Part shown: positions 16,105-25,487 of the stretch, piece after piece
Layout: the number at the start of each line of letters is the position of its first letter
Numbering within the stretch: the stretch's first letter is position 1
Origin: Luteimonas kalidii
Lineage (GTDB): Bacteria; Pseudomonadota; Gammaproteobacteria; Xanthomonadales; Xanthomonadaceae
Direction: 5' to 3'
Assembly (NCBI RefSeq): GCF_029887935.1
Contig: NZ_JARXRO010000016.1
Location: 140,281-204,280 of the forward strand
Length of the DNA: 64,000 bases
The notes under the pieces: model-generated
The model's database searches: none
Told to the model about the DNA's origin: nothing
What the model saw: the letters and a program-made list of their open reading frames with translations, nothing else
Position numbers and translations under genes: made by a program

Positions 16105-16420
16105 TGCGCATGCACTTCCACGGATCGCGCGTGCACCGCTGGGAACCCGCAGGCGTCCGGGACGCCGCGGTTGGATGCGCGCCCGGTGCGACGCGCGCAG
16201 GCCACTCCTTCTCCCGCTCCCGCAGGTACGGTCCCTCCTCCAGCTCGCGCAAGCGCGGCTCCTGCTGCAGCCTGCGCACGTGCTGTTCCTTCTCCCGCTC
16301 GCGGAAGAAGGTGCCGAAAACAGATGCGGGCACGCGCCGGTCGCGCACACGCTGCGCAAGGCAGCCCGCTGCGATGAACCCAGGTCATCGCGCGTCCATG
16401 ATCACCTCAGCCGCCCCCCG
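16105..16420. other. Gene-free gap in the sulfate operon with repeated CCTTCTCCCGCTC
   Basis: 316 bp between sbp and cysT. TCCTTCTCCCGCTC occurs twice (16206-16219 and 16288-16301). The second copy forms an imperfect hairpin with the AGAAGG that follows (16289-16312: arms CCTTCT-C-CCGC and GCGG-A-AGAAGG). I recall CCTTCTCCC/GGGAGAAGG hairpins as common intergenic elements in xanthomonads. A minus-strand frame here reads like a coiled coil (REREKEQHVRRLQQ) but this follows from the repeat. Confidence 0.45.
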
Positions 16421-17284
16421 ATGAGCACGCTCGCCCTTTCCCTGCCGCGTCCGCGCTGGCGCCGTCCGTTGCCGGGCTTCGGCGTCAGCCTCGGCCTGGG
16501 CATGGCCTGGCTCGGCATCGTCGTGTTGTTGCCATTGACCGCCCTGGCCGTCCACGCCGCCGGGCTCGGCCTCGATGGCTGGATGAAGGTACTGCGCGAC
16601 GAACGCGTGCAGGCGGCGCTGAAGGTGAGCTTCGGCACCGCCTTCGTCGCCGCCGTGATCGCACTGCTGGCCGGCGCGCTGGTGGCCTGGGTGCTGGTGC
16701 GTTACCGCTTTCCCGGCCGGCGCCTGCTCGATGCGCTGGTCGATCTGCCGTTCGCATTGCCGACCGCGGTGGCCGGCATCGCGCTGACCGCGATCTATGC
16801 GCCGAACGGCTGGATCGGGCAGTTCCTCGAACCGCGAGGCATCCAGATCGCCTACCAGCTGGCCGGCATCGTGATCGCGCTGGTGTTCATCGGCCTGCCG
16901 TTCACCGTGCGCACGGTGCAGCCGATCCTCGAATCGCTCGGCCAGGACCAGGAGCAGGCCGCCGCCTCGCTCGGCGCCTCGCGCTTCACCGCGCTGCGCC
17001 GGGTGGTGCTGCCGGAAGTGCTGCCGGCGCTGCTGACCGGCTTTTCGCTGGCGTTCGCGCGCGGGCTGGGCGAATACGGCTCGGTGATCTTCATCGCCGG
17101 CAACAAGCCCTACCGGACCGAGATCGCGCCGCTGCTGATCACCATCCGCCTGGAGGAGTACGACTACAACGGCGCGATCGCGCTTGCGGCGGTGATGCTG
17201 GCGGCCTCGTTCCTGTGCCTGCTCGCCATCAACCTGATCCCGCTGCTGTTCCGCCATGAGCGCAGGAGCCGCCGCGATGTCTGA
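16421..17284 (+). CDS. cysT: Sulfate ABC transporter permease CysT
   Basis: 287 residues with about six transmembrane helices. The cytoplasmic EAA loop, which contacts the ATPase, reads EQAAASLGASRFTALRRVVL followed by PEVLPALLTG. ALPTAVAGIALTAIYAPNGWIG and GLGEYGSVIFIAGNKPYRTE are typical of CysT/CysU. It is one half of the inner-membrane pore for sulfate or thiosulfate. Its 3' end lies seven bases past the cysW start, so the two are translationally coupled. The 316-bp gap upstream separates it from sbp, leaving open whether it has its own promoter. Confidence 0.93.
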   Translation: MSTLALSLPRPRWRRPLPGFGVSLGLGMAWLGIVVLLPLTALAVHAAGLGLDGWMKVLRDERVQAALKVSFGTAFVAAVIALLAGALVAWVLVRYRFPGRRLLDALVDLPFALPTAVAGIALTAIYAPNGWIGQFLEPRGIQIAYQLAGIVIALVFIGLPFTVRTVQPILESLGQDQEQAAASLGASRFTALRRVVLPEVLPALLTGFSLAFARGLGEYGSVIFIAGNKPYRTEIAPLLITIRLEEYDYNGAIALAAVMLAASFLCLLAINLIPLLFRHERRSRRDV

Positions 17285-18134
17285 CCACGCCCATGCCCAG
17301 GGTCTGGAGACCCCCGCCTGGCTGCGCCGCACCCTGATCGGCGCCGCGGTAGGCGTGATGGGGCTGCTGGTGGTGCTGCCGTTGCTGATGGTGCTGCTCT
17401 CGGCCTTCGGCGAAGGCTTCGCCACGTGGTGGGCGGCGCTGACCACGCCCGACGCGATCTCCGCGCTCAACCTCACCTTGCTCACCGCCGCGTTCGTGAT
17501 CCCGGTGAATGCGATCTTCGGCGTGTCCGCCGCCTGGGCCCTGGTGCGCTTCGAATTCCGCGGCAAGCGCGCGCTGCTGGCACTGGTGGACCTGCCGTTC
17601 GCGGTCTCGCCGGTCGTCGCCGGCCTGTGCCTGGTGCTGCTGTTCGGGTCGCAGGGCTGGTTCGCGGACCTGTTGCTCGAGCACGACATCCGGATCCTGT
17701 TCGCGCGTCCTGGCATCGTGCTGGCGACGCTGTTCATCACCTTCCCGTTCGTGGTCCGCGAACTGGTGCCGCTGATGCAGCAGCAGGGCAGCGAGGAGGA
17801 GGTGGTGGCGCGCTCGCTGGGAGCGAACGCCTGGACCATGTTCTTCCGCGTCACCCTGCCCAACATCAAGTGGGGCCTGCTGTACGGCGTGCTGCTGTGC
17901 GGTGCGCGCGCGATGGGTGAGTTCGGTGCGGTGTCGGTGGTGTCCGGCCACATCCGCGGCCTGACCAACACCCTGCCGCTGCACATCGAGATCCTCTACA
18001 ACGAGTTCGACAGCACCGCGGCGTTCGCGGTGTCGTCGCTGCTGGCGGGACTGGCGCTGGTGACGCTGGTGCTGAAGTTCTGGCTGGAGTCGCGCCACGC
18101 CGACGGCCTGGCCCGGGCGCATCGGAGGCACTGA
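17277..18134 (+). CDS. cysW: Sulfate ABC transporter permease CysW
   Basis: 285 residues, six transmembrane helices, partner permease of CysT. The EAA loop is EEEVVARSLGANAWTMFFRV then TLPNIKWGLLYGVLLCGARA, and the family's GARAMGEFGAVSVVSGHIRG follows. I chose ATG 17277 because AGGAG lies eight bases upstream inside the end of cysT; an ATG at 17256 in the same frame is possible. It completes the membrane channel with CysT, is powered by CysA, and is fed by Sbp. Confidence 0.93.
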   Translation: MSDHAHAQGLETPAWLRRTLIGAAVGVMGLLVVLPLLMVLLSAFGEGFATWWAALTTPDAISALNLTLLTAAFVIPVNAIFGVSAAWALVRFEFRGKRALLALVDLPFAVSPVVAGLCLVLLFGSQGWFADLLLEHDIRILFARPGIVLATLFITFPFVVRELVPLMQQQGSEEEVVARSLGANAWTMFFRVTLPNIKWGLLYGVLLCGARAMGEFGAVSVVSGHIRGLTNTLPLHIEILYNEFDSTAAFAVSSLLAGLALVTLVLKFWLESRHADGLARAHRRH

Positions 18135-18374
18135 ACATGCGGCACATCCTCCATCGGCGCGGCGGTCTTGCCCCTCCCGCCCGCGCGCCTTCCCCGACCG
18201 CAGCCCATGCGGTTGCGGCCGCATCCCCGCCCTTCCACGCCCCAAATGGAGACCTCGACCATGCTGCTGATCAACGGGCACCCGCCGCAGGACGGGCGGC
18301 CGCCTCGATCCCCCGGGCATGCCACGCCGGGCCCGCCGGCCACGGGCCGCGGGGACATCGGCAATGATCCGGCC

Positions 18375-19439
18375 ATGACCCCGACCGGCCATGGCGTGGA
18401 CCTGTTGATCGAAGGCGTGGGCAAGCGCTATGGCGCCACGGCCGCGCTCGACCACGTCGACCTGCACATCGCCTCGGGCGAACTGGTGGCGCTGCTCGGC
18501 CCCTCCGGCTCGGGCAAGACCACGCTGCTGCGCGTGATCGCCGGCCTGCTGCCGGCCGACGCGGGCCGGGTCCTGTTCGGCGACACCGATGCCACGCGGC
18601 TGAGCCTGCGCGAACGCAACGTCGGCTTCGTGTTCCAGCAGTACGCGCTGTTCCGGCACATGACCGTGGCCGAGAACATCGCCTTCGGACTGCGCAGCCG
18701 GCCGCGGTCGCGGCGCCCGGACCGCGCCGCGATCCGCCGCCGCGTCGACGAACTGCTGGCGCTGATCCAGCTACCCGAGCATAGCGACCGCTACCCCGAG
18801 CAGCTCTCCGGCGGCCAGAAGCAGCGGGTGGCGCTGGCGCGCGCGCTGGCGATCGACCCAACCGTGCTGCTGCTCGACGAGCCCTTCGGCGCGCTCGATG
18901 CCAAGGTGCGGGTCGAACTGCGCCGCTGGCTGCGTCGCCTGCACGACCAGACCGGCCAGACCACGGTGTTCGTCACCCACGACCAGGACGAAGCGCTGGA
19001 ACTGGCCGACCGCGTGGTGGTGCTGCGCGACGGCCGCATCGAGCAGGTCGGCACGCCGCGCGAGATCTACGACGCGCCGGCCTCGGCCTACGTGTTCGAC
19101 TTCATCGGCCGCGCCAGCGTCATCGAAGGCACGGTCGCGGGCGGCCGGTTCGCCGCGCCGGCGCAGTCAGGGGACTTCGATGCCGCCGGCGTGTCCGACG
19201 GGCCGGCGCGCCTGTACCTGCGTCCGCACGACGCGGCGATCGGCGCGCCCGGGGAAGGCCTCGACGCGACCGTGTCCGCGGTGCACTGGCATGCGGACCG
19301 GATCACGGTGGAATTGGCGATCGGCGGGCAGCCGCGCCTGCTGGAGGTCGACCTGGTCGCCGCACCGGCCGTGCAGGTGCCGGTCGTGGGCGCAACGGTG
19401 GGCATCAGGCTGCCGCGATACCGCGTCTATCCACGCTGA
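18375..19439 (+). CDS. cysA: Sulfate/thiosulfate ABC transporter ATP-binding protein
   Basis: 354 residues. Walker A is GPSGSGKTT (42-50), the ABC signature LSGGQKQR (144-151), Walker B VLLLDEP (164-170), and a TOBE-like C-terminal domain follows ([13 protein letters not shown]...). It energises sulfate uptake with CysT and CysW. ATG 18375 aligns with the usual start ~12 residues before the first beta strand, but it has no good ribosome site. An in-frame ATG at 18261 has GGAG nine bases upstream and would add 38 Pro/Gly-rich residues. The 240-bp gap after cysW holds no separate gene I can support. Confidence 0.92.
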   Translation: MTPTGHGVDLLIEGVGKRYGATAALDHVDLHIASGELVALLGPSGSGKTTLLRVIAGLLPADAGRVLFGDTDATRLSLRERNVGFVFQQYALFRHMTVAENIAFGLRSRPRSRRPDRAAIRRRVDELLALIQLPEHSDRYPEQLSGGQKQRVALARALAIDPTVLLLDEPFGALDAKVRVELRRWLRRLHDQTGQTTVFVTHDQDEALELADRVVVLRDGRIEQVGTPREIYDAPASAYVFDFIGRASVIEGTVAGGRFAAPAQSGDFDAAGVSDGPARLYLRPHDAAIGAPGEGLDATVSAVHWHADRITVELAIGGQPRLLEVDLVAAPAVQVPVVGATVGIRLPRYRVYPR

Positions 19440-19442
19440 GGA

Positions 19443-19474
19443 TCGAAGCGCCCGGCTGCCTGCGGGCGCATCGA
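19443..19474. terminator. Hairpin between convergent cysA and xanB
   Basis: GCGCCCG (19448-19454) pairs with CGGGCGC (19463-19469), extended by TCGA on both sides across one mismatch. It fills the 39-bp convergent gap, so it can serve both strands. There is no T-run, so it may act as a bidirectional stop or RNA-stabilising stem. Confidence 0.5.
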
Positions 19475-19478
19475 CGGA

Positions 19479-20885
19479 CTACGAACGCCCGTAGACGTCC
19501 TCGTAGCGGACGATGTCGTCCTCGCCCAGGTAGCTGCCCGACTGCACTTCGATCAGCTCCAGCATCTCGCTGCCGGGATTCTCCAGCCGGTGGCGGGCGC
19601 CCAGCGGGATGTAGGTCGACTGGTTGGCGTGCAGTTCGAACACGTCGTTGTCGCGGGTGACGCGCGCGGTGCCGCGCACCACGATCCAGTGTTCGGCGCG
19701 GTGCTTGTGCGACTGCAGCGACAGCCGCGCGCCGGGCTTGACCTTGATCCGCTTGACCTGGAAGCAGCCGTCCTCCTGGTCGATCGAGTCGTAGCTGCCC
19801 CACGGCCGGTGCACTTCGCGGTGCAGCACGGCGTGGCTGCGCTGCCCGGCCTTGAGCTGGGCCACCACGTCCTTGACCTGCTGCACCCGGTCCTTGCGCG
19901 CGACCAGCACGGCGTCGTCGGTTTCCACCACCACCAGGTCGTCCACGCCCACCAGGGCCACCAGCCGGCGCGAGTAAGCGTAGCTGTTGCGCGAATCGAC
20001 CGCGATCACGTCGCCGTGGCGGGCGTTGCCCTCGCCATCCTGTTCGCTCACGTCCCACAGCGCCGACCAGGAGCCGACGTCGTTCCAGCCGATGTCGACC
20101 GGCAGCACCTGCGCGTCGCCGGTCTTTTCCATCACCGCGTAGTCGATCGAGTCCGCCGGGCTGGCGGCGAACGCGTCGCGTTCGAGGCGGATGAAGTCGC
20201 CGTCGCGCTGTGCGCCGTCGAACGCCTGGCGCACCGCGGCGAGGATGTCGGGGCGGAACCGCTCCAGTTCGGCCAGGTAGCGGGAGGCGCGGAACAGGAA
20301 CATGCCGCTGTTCCAGTAGTAGCCACCGGCGTCGAGATAGCCCTGGGCGGTGGCGGCATCGGGCTTCTCGACGAAGCGCAGCACCGAGCGCACGCCGTCG
20401 CCTGCATCGGCCTGGATGTAGCCGAACCCGGTTTCGGGCGCAATCGGCACGATGCCGAAGGTCACCAGCGCCCCTGCTTCGGCCGACGGCATCGCGGCCT
20501 GCACCGCGGCGCGGAACCCCTCCGGGTCGCGCACCACATGATCGGATGGCAGGACCAGCAGCAGCGGATCGCCGCCGTCGGCCTGCGCCTGCAGCGCGGC
20601 GGCCGCGATCGCCGGTGCCGTGTTGCGGCCCACCGGCTCGAGCACGATGTGCGCATGCTCCACGCCCACCAGCCGCAGCTGCTCGGCGGCGAGGAATCGG
20701 TGTTCCTCGTTCGCGACCACGATCGGCGCGGCCGAAGCCAGCGGCGCGACCCGGCGCCAGGTGTCCTGCAGCATCGTCTCCTCGCCGGCCAGCGGCAGGA
20801 ACTGCTTCGGGTAGGCCTCGCGCGAGAGCGGCCACAGGCGCGTGCCGGAGCCGCCGGACAACAGGACAGGTTGCAGGTGGGTCAT
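19479..20885 (-). CDS. xanB: Mannose-1-phosphate guanylyltransferase/mannose-6-phosphate isomerase
   Basis: 468 residues, the length of xanthomonad XanB. The N-terminal nucleotidyltransferase carries [19 protein letters not shown] (11-29), and the C-terminal cupin isomerase carries [19 protein letters not shown] with its metal-binding His residues, then [15 protein letters not shown]. This type II enzyme converts fructose-6-phosphate to mannose-6-phosphate and mannose-1-phosphate to GDP-mannose, feeding exopolysaccharide and LPS synthesis. No phosphomannomutase (xanA) is in the window. It is divergent from amgK and ends face to face with cysA. Confidence 0.93.
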   Translation of the reverse strand: MTHLQPVLLSGGSGTRLWPLSREAYPKQFLPLAGEETMLQDTWRRVAPLASAAPIVVANEEHRFLAAEQLRLVGVEHAHIVLEPVGRNTAPAIAAAALQAQADGGDPLLLVLPSDHVVRDPEGFRAAVQAAMPSAEAGALVTFGIVPIAPETGFGYIQADAGDGVRSVLRFVEKPDAATAQGYLDAGGYYWNSGMFLFRASRYLAELERFRPDILAAVRQAFDGAQRDGDFIRLERDAFAASPADSIDYAVMEKTGDAQVLPVDIGWNDVGSWSALWDVSEQDGEGNARHGDVIAVDSRNSYAYSRRLVALVGVDDLVVVETDDAVLVARKDRVQQVKDVVAQLKAGQRSHAVLHREVHRPWGSYDSIDQEDGCFQVKRIKVKPGARLSLQSHKHRAEHWIVVRGTARVTRDNDVFELHANQSTYIPLGARHRLENPGSEMLELIEVQSGSYLGEDDIVRYEDVYGRS

Positions 20886-20955
20886 TTCACGTCTCGCCGG
20901 GAGTTGCGCGGCAGTTTACCCTTTGCCCGCCCGGCATCCGCCGGCCGGAGACGCC

Positions 20956-21972
20956 ATGGTTCAGCCCACCGACCCGCAGACCCGCGACCAGCAGCGTCTG
21001 CAGTGGATACGCAGCGTGCTGTCCGAGCCGGACACGGGCGTGGAGCGCGCGTCGTTCGACGCCGACTTCCGCAGCTACTGGCGCACCACCGGGCGCACGC
21101 CCAGCCTGGTGCTGATGGACGCGCCGCCGGAGCTGATGGACGTGCGGCCGTGGCTGTCGGTGCGCCAGCTGCTGGAGGACGGCGGCCTGCGCGTACCGCA
21201 GGTGGTGGCGCAGGACCTGGCGCAGGGGTTCCTGCTGCTCGAGGACCTGGGCGTGCACACCTACCTGCACGTGATCGACGCCGGCAATGCCGACGCGCTG
21301 TTCGATACCGCGCTCGAGCGCCTGGTGCGGCTGCAGTCGATCGCCGTGCCCGAGGGCCTGCCCGCCTACGACCGTGCGCTGCTGCTGCGCGAGCTGCGCC
21401 TGTTCGACGAATGGTTCCTGGGCACGCACCTCGGGCTCACGCTGGACGCGGCCGAGCAGGACATGCTGATGCAGGTATACGAGGTGCTGGTCGAGGCCGC
21501 GATGGCGCAGCCGCAGGTGCTGGTGCACCGCGACTACATGCCGCGCAACCTGATGCCCTGCGGCGACGAGGTGGCGATCCTCGATTTCCAGGACGCGGTG
21601 CGCGGCCCGATCGGTTACGACCCCGCCTGCCTGTTCAAGGATGCCTTCCTGAGCTGGCCGGAGGATCGCGTCGCCGCCTGGCAGGCGCGCTACCACGCGC
21701 TGGCGCATGCGGCCGGCCTGCCGGTCCCGCCGCTGCAGACGTTCCGCCGCGACCTCGACCTGATCGGCGTGCATCGCCACCTCAAGGTGCTGGGGATCTT
21801 CGCGCGCCTCAGGCACCGCGACGACAAGCCGAAATACGTGGCCGACGCGCCGCGCTTCCTCGCCTACCTCGACGCGGTGCTGCCGCGGCATCCGGAACTG
21901 CATCCGCTCGCGGCGCTGATCGACACGCGCGTGCGCCCGGCGATGCGTGCCCACGCGGCAGTGGGCGCATGA
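20956..21972 (+). CDS. amgK: N-acetylmuramate/N-acetylglucosamine anomeric kinase AmgK
   Basis: 338 residues, aminoglycoside-phosphotransferase (APH) fold. The catalytic loop is VLVHRDYMPRNLM (H191-R-D193) and the metal-binding Asp is D210 in AILDFQDAVRGP. An N-terminal lobe precedes it (RASFDADFRSYWRTTG). In Pseudomonas AmgK phosphorylates C1 of MurNAc and GlcNAc in cell-wall recycling. The next gene, murU, overlaps its stop codon (ATGA), which is the signature arrangement of this pathway and gives the functional call. Start ATG 20956 follows GGAG. General APH-family kinases are the alternative but the murU neighbour argues against. Confidence 0.9.
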   Translation: MVQPTDPQTRDQQRLQWIRSVLSEPDTGVERASFDADFRSYWRTTGRTPSLVLMDAPPELMDVRPWLSVRQLLEDGGLRVPQVVAQDLAQGFLLLEDLGVHTYLHVIDAGNADALFDTALERLVRLQSIAVPEGLPAYDRALLLRELRLFDEWFLGTHLGLTLDAAEQDMLMQVYEVLVEAAMAQPQVLVHRDYMPRNLMPCGDEVAILDFQDAVRGPIGYDPACLFKDAFLSWPEDRVAAWQARYHALAHAAGLPVPPLQTFRRDLDLIGVHRHLKVLGIFARLRHRDDKPKYVADAPRFLAYLDAVLPRHPELHPLAALIDTRVRPAMRAHAAVGA

Positions 21973-22697
21973 AGGCGCTGGTCTTCGCCGCCGGGCTGGG
22001 CGAGCGCATGCGGCCGCTCACCGACGCCACCCCCAAGCCGCTGCTGCGCGTGGGCGGGCGGCCGCTGATCGCCTGGCACCTGGAGAAACTCGCCGCGATC
22101 GGCGTGGACGAAGTGGTGGTCAACACCTCGTGGCTGGCCGAGCAGTTCCCGGCCACGCTCGGCGTGGGCCGCGCCTTCGGCCTGCGCATCAGCTACTCGC
22201 ACGAGGGCGCGACGCCGCTGGAGACGGGCGGCGCGCTGTGGCATGCACGCGAGCTGCTCGGCGAGGCCCCGTTCATCGCGGTCAACGGCGACATCTGGAC
22301 CGACTACGACTTCGCCCGCCTGCCGCGCGAGCCCGCCGGCGATGCGCACCTGGTGCTGGTGGACAACCCGGCCCACCACCCGCGCGGGGATTTCGTGCTC
22401 GGCCCCGACGGCGCGGTGCACGATGGCGACGGCGATGCGCCACGCCTGACCTTCTCCGGCATCGGCGTCTACCGGCCCGGGGTACTGCGCGACTGGCGCA
22501 CGGTCGCCGGCGACGCCCCCGGCGCGCGCGAGACCCCACCGCGCTTCCAGCTGGCGCCGATGCTGCGCGCCGCGATGGCACGCGACGCGGTCACCGGCGA
22601 GCGCCACGGCGGCGCCTGGACCGACGTCGGCACGCCGCAACGCCTGGCCGAACTGGACCGCGCACTCGACCGCGACGCGCCGGCGGGGGCACACTAG
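21969..22697 (+). CDS. murU: N-acetylmuramate alpha-1-phosphate uridylyltransferase MurU
   Basis: 242 residues, nucleotidyltransferase fold. The nucleotide-binding start is FAAGLGERMRPLTDATPKPL (7-26), with a metal-binding Asp later in FIAVNGDIWTDYDF, as in MurU. It makes UDP-MurNAc from MurNAc-1-phosphate, bypassing de novo MurA-MurB, so cells with this route are less dependent on the fosfomycin target (established in Pseudomonas). It starts inside the amgK stop codon. Glucose-1-phosphate thymidylyltransferases have a similar start, but the short length and amgK partner point to MurU. Confidence 0.9.
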   Translation: MKALVFAAGLGERMRPLTDATPKPLLRVGGRPLIAWHLEKLAAIGVDEVVVNTSWLAEQFPATLGVGRAFGLRISYSHEGATPLETGGALWHARELLGEAPFIAVNGDIWTDYDFARLPREPAGDAHLVLVDNPAHHPRGDFVLGPDGAVHDGDGDAPRLTFSGIGVYRPGVLRDWRTVAGDAPGARETPPRFQLAPMLRAAMARDAVTGERHGGAWTDVGTPQRLAELDRALDRDAPAGAH

Positions 22698-22822
22698 GCC
22701 GGCGTCGGGCCTCCTGCCCGTCGCGGCCGTACGGGCCCCGTGGCCCGGCGTGCCACATCCACATCGGTCGCGCGGGACGCACATGCGCCCCGTCCCCCCG
22801 GGACCACCGGCTGGAGAGACGG

Positions 22823-24607
22823 ATGACGGTCGCGTCACTGGTTCCGCTCGCGCGCGCCTGCGCGCTGGTCGACGACGTACCCCTGGCGGTGGATGCCGAC
22901 GGCGTGCCGCTGGTGGTCGTGCGCCACCGCGGCGGCGTGTCGGTGTTCGACGGCCGCTGCCCGCACCAGGGCAACCTGCTGGCCGACGGCGAGGTGGTCG
23001 ACGGCCACCTGGTCTGCGCCGCGCACGGCTGGCGCTTCGACTGCGCCAGCGGCCGGCGCGCCGGCGATCCGCGCACCTGCCTGCACCGCTTCGATGCCCG
23101 GGTGGTGGACGGCGAGGTCACGATCGATGCCGCCGAACTGGACGTGTTCCGCATGCAGCGCGCCGGCCGCGACGCGCGCGCCGTACGGCCGTTCCGGTCC
23201 CTGCCCGGCCCGCGCGGACTGCCGCTGGTGGGCAACCTGTTCCAGCTGCGCGAAACCGACCAGCACCTGGTGATGGAGGACTGGGCCGACGAGTACGGCC
23301 CGATGTACCGGATCCGGCTCGGGCCCTACCGGATCCTGATGGTCGCCGATCCGTTGCTGGTCGAGGACGCGTTCAAGCGCCGGCCCGACACCTTCCGCCG
23401 CATGAGCACTGTCGAGGGCATCGCCCGCGGGCTCAAGGCCGCCGGCGTGTTCACCGCCGAGGGCGACGAATGGCGGCGCCAGCGCAAGGTGGTGGTGCAG
23501 GCGCTGACCCATGGCCACCTCAAGCATTTCTTCCCGACCATGATGCGCATCGTCGCGCGGCTGCAGCGGCGCTGGGAACAGGCCGCCGACGAGGGCCGCG
23601 AGATCGACCTGCTCGACGACCTCACCCGCTTCACCATCGACGTCACCTCGACCTTCGCCTTCGGCCAGGACCTCAACACCATCGAGGGCCACGAGGGCAC
23701 GCTGGAGCAGCAGATCGGCGAAATCCCGAGGGCGCTGTCGCGGCGCGTGACCGCGCTGGTGCCGTACTGGAACCACGTGAAGCTGCCGGCGGACCGCGCG
23801 CTCGACCGTGCGCTGGTCGGCATCCACGACACGCTGGCGCGGCTGATCACCGACGCCCGGAGGCGCCTCGCGGAAGATCCCGGACTCGCCGCACGCCCCG
23901 GCAATTACATCGAGTCGCTGGTCGCGCAGTCGGAAGGCGGCGGCTTCAGCGACGAGGACGTGACCGGCAACGTGATGACGCTGATGCTGGCCGGCGAGGA
24001 AACCACCGCGCGCGCGCTGGCTTGGCTGATCCATTTCATGTGCGAGCGGCCCGACCTGCGCGACACGCTGCGCGCGGAATCGGACGCCCTCCTCGGCGCG
24101 GACGAACTGCTGCAGGACTTCGCCACCCATCCGCGGATGGTGCGGATCGAGGCCGCCGCGCTCGAGGCGATGCGGCTCAAGCCGGCGGCGCCGGTGTTGC
24201 GGCTGGAGGCACTGCACGACACCGTGCTCGGCGATGTCGAGGTGCCGGCGCGCACGCCGGTGTTCCTGCTCACCCGCCATGCCACGATCCGCGCGCAGGC
24301 CGCCACCGGCGCTGCCGCGTTCGATATCGAGCGCTGGATCCAGCCGGACGGCACCACCCTCGACGCGACTTCGGCGAAAGCCTTCTTCCCGTTCGGCGCC
24401 GGGCCACGCTTCTGCCCTGGCCGCTTCCTCGCGCTGCTCGAGATCAAGGGCGTGATCTCGATGCTGTGCCGCAACTTCGAACTCGAACGTGCCGGCAGCG
24501 GCCCGGTCGAGGAGAAGCTGGTGTTCACCATGCGCCCCGACAACCTGGTGATCCGGCTGAAGCGGCGCGCGGCGCAGAGCCCATCGCCGCTGCGGAACCA
24601 GCCGTAG
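22823..24607 (+). CDS. Rieske [2Fe-2S]-cytochrome P450 fusion protein
   Basis: 594 residues with two redox domains. Residues about 1-105 form a Rieske domain: CPHQG (C46, H48) and CAAHGW (C65, H68), the CxH-x16-CxxH spacing that ligates a Rieske cluster. A linker with LPGPRGLPLVGNLFQL (127-142) starts the P450, which carries the I-helix oxygen motif AGEETT (390-395), ExxR at 448-451 (EAMR) and the heme signature FGAGPRFCPGR with Cys531 as the thiolate. It should be a cytoplasmic monooxygenase with a built-in one-electron carrier. There is no flavin reductase domain or adjacent partner gene. A GGAGAG five bases before the ATG supports the start. Substrate unknown. Confidence 0.93.
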   Translation: MTVASLVPLARACALVDDVPLAVDADGVPLVVVRHRGGVSVFDGRCPHQGNLLADGEVVDGHLVCAAHGWRFDCASGRRAGDPRTCLHRFDARVVDGEVTIDAAELDVFRMQRAGRDARAVRPFRSLPGPRGLPLVGNLFQLRETDQHLVMEDWADEYGPMYRIRLGPYRILMVADPLLVEDAFKRRPDTFRRMSTVEGIARGLKAAGVFTAEGDEWRRQRKVVVQALTHGHLKHFFPTMMRIVARLQRRWEQAADEGREIDLLDDLTRFTIDVTSTFAFGQDLNTIEGHEGTLEQQIGEIPRALSRRVTALVPYWNHVKLPADRALDRALVGIHDTLARLITDARRRLAEDPGLAARPGNYIESLVAQSEGGGFSDEDVTGNVMTLMLAGEETTARALAWLIHFMCERPDLRDTLRAESDALLGADELLQDFATHPRMVRIEAAALEAMRLKPAAPVLRLEALHDTVLGDVEVPARTPVFLLTRHATIRAQAATGAAAFDIERWIQPDGTTLDATSAKAFFPFGAGPRFCPGRFLALLEIKGVISMLCRNFELERAGSGPVEEKLVFTMRPDNLVIRLKRRAAQSPSPLRNQP

Positions 24608-24771
24608 GCCGGACCGGGCTCCCGGCGGCGATTGACGGAGGCGTGCGGGGGCGATGATCCACGGGTGCGCCGGGCAATGGGTGCGGCGCGCGCGGCGACG
24701 CCGTTGCGGTCCACGCGCTTCCGTCAGGCATGCAGCAACCGCGCGCCACCACGCTCACGACCGCGCGCACG

Positions 24772-25482
24772 CTATCCGCCCTCGACGTTCCCGAGCACCT
24801 GCCGCAGGAACGGCACGGTGATGCGCCGCTGCGCGGCGAGCGACGCTGCGTCGAGGCGGTCGAGCAGCGCTGCCAGGCCGCCGAGGTCGCGCCCGGCGCG
24901 GCGCAGCAGCCAGTCGATCGCCGCCTCGTCGATCTGCAGTCCGCGCCGCTGCGCGCGCAGCCGCAGCACTTCGCCGCGGCCCGCGTCGTCGAGCCGGTCC
25001 AGCGTCACCCGCGTGCACTGGGCCAGGCGCGAGCGCAGGTCCGGCAGCCGCAGCGGCAGTGCGTCCGGCGCGGCCTGCGCGGTGTAGAGCAGCCGCCGGC
25101 CGCCATCGTGCATGCGGTTGTGGAAATCGAACAGCGCCAGTTCGTCGTCCGCATCGCCGGCCACCGCCTCGATGCCGTCCAGCGCCACCAGATCGAATGC
25201 GTGCAGCGCCTCGAGCGCCGCGCGCAGGCGGCCGGCGGCGCTGGCCAGCGGCAGGTAGCCGGGGCGTCGGCCCGCGGCCTCGGCCTCGGCGCAGACCGCC
25301 AGCGCGAGATGGGTCTTGCCGGTTCCGGCGGGTCCGGCCAGCAGCAGCCCGCGCCCGACGCCTTCGCCGCGCGCGAACGCCCGCAGTTGCGCCACTCGCG
25401 CGGAATCGCCGGCGAACGTGTCCAGGCGCTGGTCAGGCGGATAGCGCAACGCCAGCGGCAGTTGCGGCACGGGCGACGGCAT
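24772..25482 (-). CDS. hda: DnaA regulatory inactivator Hda
   Basis: 236 residues. A single AAA+ domain with Walker A GPAGTGKTHL (GLLLAGPAGTGKTHLALAV) and a Walker B-like LVALDGIEAV. The opening MPSPVPQLPLALRYPPDQRL contains the QLPLAL clamp-binding motif used by Hda to bind the beta sliding clamp. Hda with loaded clamp stimulates hydrolysis of DnaA-ATP and so prevents over-initiation. It lacks DnaA's DNA-binding domain IV. It lies five bases after perM on the minus strand and is probably translated from the same message. Confidence 0.92.
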   Translation of the reverse strand: MPSPVPQLPLALRYPPDQRLDTFAGDSARVAQLRAFARGEGVGRGLLLAGPAGTGKTHLALAVCAEAEAAGRRPGYLPLASAAGRLRAALEALHAFDLVALDGIEAVAGDADDELALFDFHNRMHDGGRRLLYTAQAAPDALPLRLPDLRSRLAQCTRVTLDRLDDAGRGEVLRLRAQRRGLQIDEAAIDWLLRRAGRDLGGLAALLDRLDAASLAAQRRITVPFLRQVLGNVEGG

Positions 25483-25487
25483 CGGCG

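Noticed and set aside
16010..16348. Minus-strand frame resembling a coiled coil between sbp and cysT
   Set aside because: The REREKE pattern comes from the repeated CCTTCTCCCGCTC element; the frame also runs into sbp and has no ribosome site.
18137..18374. Possible small gene or N-terminal extension of cysA
   Set aside because: The peptide is Pro/Gly/Arg-rich with no family. An SD-like GGAG before ATG 18261 leaves some doubt, recorded with cysA.
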